Shown piece after piece: positions 63,016 to 64,000 of a DNA stretch of 64,000 nt. The position numbers and the translations under genes were made by a program. Below the pieces are notes generated by a model that did not search any database, was not told the DNA's origin, and saw nothing but the letters and a program-made list of their open reading frames with translations. This DNA is from Apricaphanius iberus (taxonomy: Eukaryota > Chordata > Actinopteri > Cyprinodontiformes > Aphaniidae). The stretch lies in the NCBI GenBank assembly GCA_028564705.1, contig JAPXFQ010000385.1:558001-622000 (forward strand), in the 5' to 3' direction. Within the stretch, counting starts at the first letter, position 1; every line of letters starts with the position of its first letter.

Positions 63016-64000
63016 TGATATTGGATAAAAAATCTACACTTGTGTTCTTATTTTTACAAATCTTTTGTTTATTTAGCTATCATCTGACATATTCACATGG
63101 ATGTTAAAGAAATTTCTCTTCTCTATTTGAGACTAAACTCATTAACCATTGCTTGTGCAAATAAGCCACATAATAAGTACAAGGGTAGACCACATTTTTT
63201 TAATTTGAAGGGAATTTATTTGGATTTTAAACCACATATTGTGCCAAATCTTTTGTAGTACTGCTGACAAACTGGGCAAATGATTAAAGTAAAGAGAAAT
63301 TGATAATTTAGTTTATTTTTGCATAATACGGAGTAAATAATTTGAAGCAAAAAATATTGCTGAGCTCAGAATATGTCAAAAATCTACAGGAACTTGAATC
63401 CAGTGCACTCAAAGTGTAAGACTGAGAGTAAAAACCTAAAAAATGTCTTTGTGATTGTTCTGAGACATGCTAGAACTCATAACATTGAGTTGCAAAGTAA
63501 GCAAACAGTGTCTTGAGCAATGTTTTTGCCAGTTTCTTCCCCATTGCCAGTTTTTATTTCACTGACTTCATTTCTCCCTTTACAATGGCATGCAAGCTTC
63601 ACAGGGGAACAGTTGCTAGCTCTGTTGTCATGCAGCTCTTTTCTGTATGAAGTTTGCATGTTCTTCCTTTGCATGTGTGGTCTCTTTCTGGGTACTACGG
63701 CGTCATCCAACAAAAATATCACTGTTACATTAATTATCACTCTAAAGTAGTTAACTGATGAATAGTTAACCGATACCATGAAGCCAATACTTGAAATATG
63801 GAAACTCTGCAGTAATTTCACAGAAAAAAAAAGTTTTTTTCACTTGAAATTTTAGTTTTGTGGTAATTTTCATCAATATTTTATTTTATATCTAATTCAC
63901 CATAATTTGTTGTAACAAGTAGAGAAGACAATTAAACCTGTCTTCCAAATCATTGCATTGTTTTGTATGGTAAAAGTATCGGCATTGGTACTCGGTATCG

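Larger units (their letters stand above)
61325..64000. other. Intron upstream of E1; no further LN exon found
   Basis: I searched the minus strand for the conserved LN stretches (around the WWQSPPL-type and FANSPRPDLW-type motifs) and found none. Contents: a LINE fragment interrupted by a Tc1-type element (62100-63015) and a reverse-oriented teleost repeat at 63560-63730 (sharing CATGCAAACTTCATACAGAAA on the minus strand with the 26.3-kb repeat family). Confidence 0.7.

Overview
The window is a piece of a ray-finned (teleost) fish genome filled almost entirely by one gene read on the minus strand: lama3, the laminin alpha-3 chain. The organism call rests on the fish-type interspersed repeats in the introns: many decayed Tc1/mariner copies, a PIF/Harbinger element, and several short repeats common in teleosts. 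The gene call rests on a chain of 71 exons. Each has AG/GT borders and joins its neighbour in phase, and together they give about 3,100 codons in laminin-alpha domain order. The gene runs off both ends: the first LN-domain exons and the long-form signal peptide lie beyond 64000, and the end of LG5 lies left of position 1. No second protein-coding gene of the host was found.

Layout in transcription order (right to left): end of the N-terminal LN domain (61324-60282); first run of laminin-EGF (LE) modules (58926-38547); the large globular region shared by the alpha-3B and alpha-5 short arms, here called L4b (37522-31334); second LE run (29439-28241); laminin IV type A domain (27186-24210); an internal alternative first exon with signal peptide for the short alpha-3A form (19107-18847); three LE modules (18476-16550); coiled-coil domain II/I (16443-12448); LG1 (11424-9875), LG2 (9776-8988), LG3 (7888-6922), the LG3-LG4 linker and LG4 (2747-516) and the start of LG5 (681-34). 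Two promoters therefore feed one shared 3' half, as in mammalian LAMA3: a long 3B form (promoter outside the window) and a short 3A form (promoter near 19.1-19.4 kb, with a perfect AP-1 site). The product is a secreted basement-membrane chain that pairs with beta and gamma chains through the coiled coil and binds integrins through LG1-3.

The most notable observation is in L4b. Two neighbouring exons (37020-37167 and 36707-36845) encode alternative versions of the same segment. Both are phase 0 in and phase 1 out, and joining both in one transcript gives an immediate stop, so they look like a mutually exclusive exon pair. Other lineage-type oddities are an RGD plus polybasic insert in LG1, an RGDS in the coiled coil, and two further polybasic convertase-like sites in L4b.

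The introns hold a 28S rRNA fragment, a Harbinger element with remnants of both its transposase and its Myb-like gene, two MITE-like elements, a foldback element and nested Tc1 insertions. Exons are numbered E1 (61206-61324) to E71 (34-188) in transcript order within the window. Comparisons with human laminins are from memory, not from a search.
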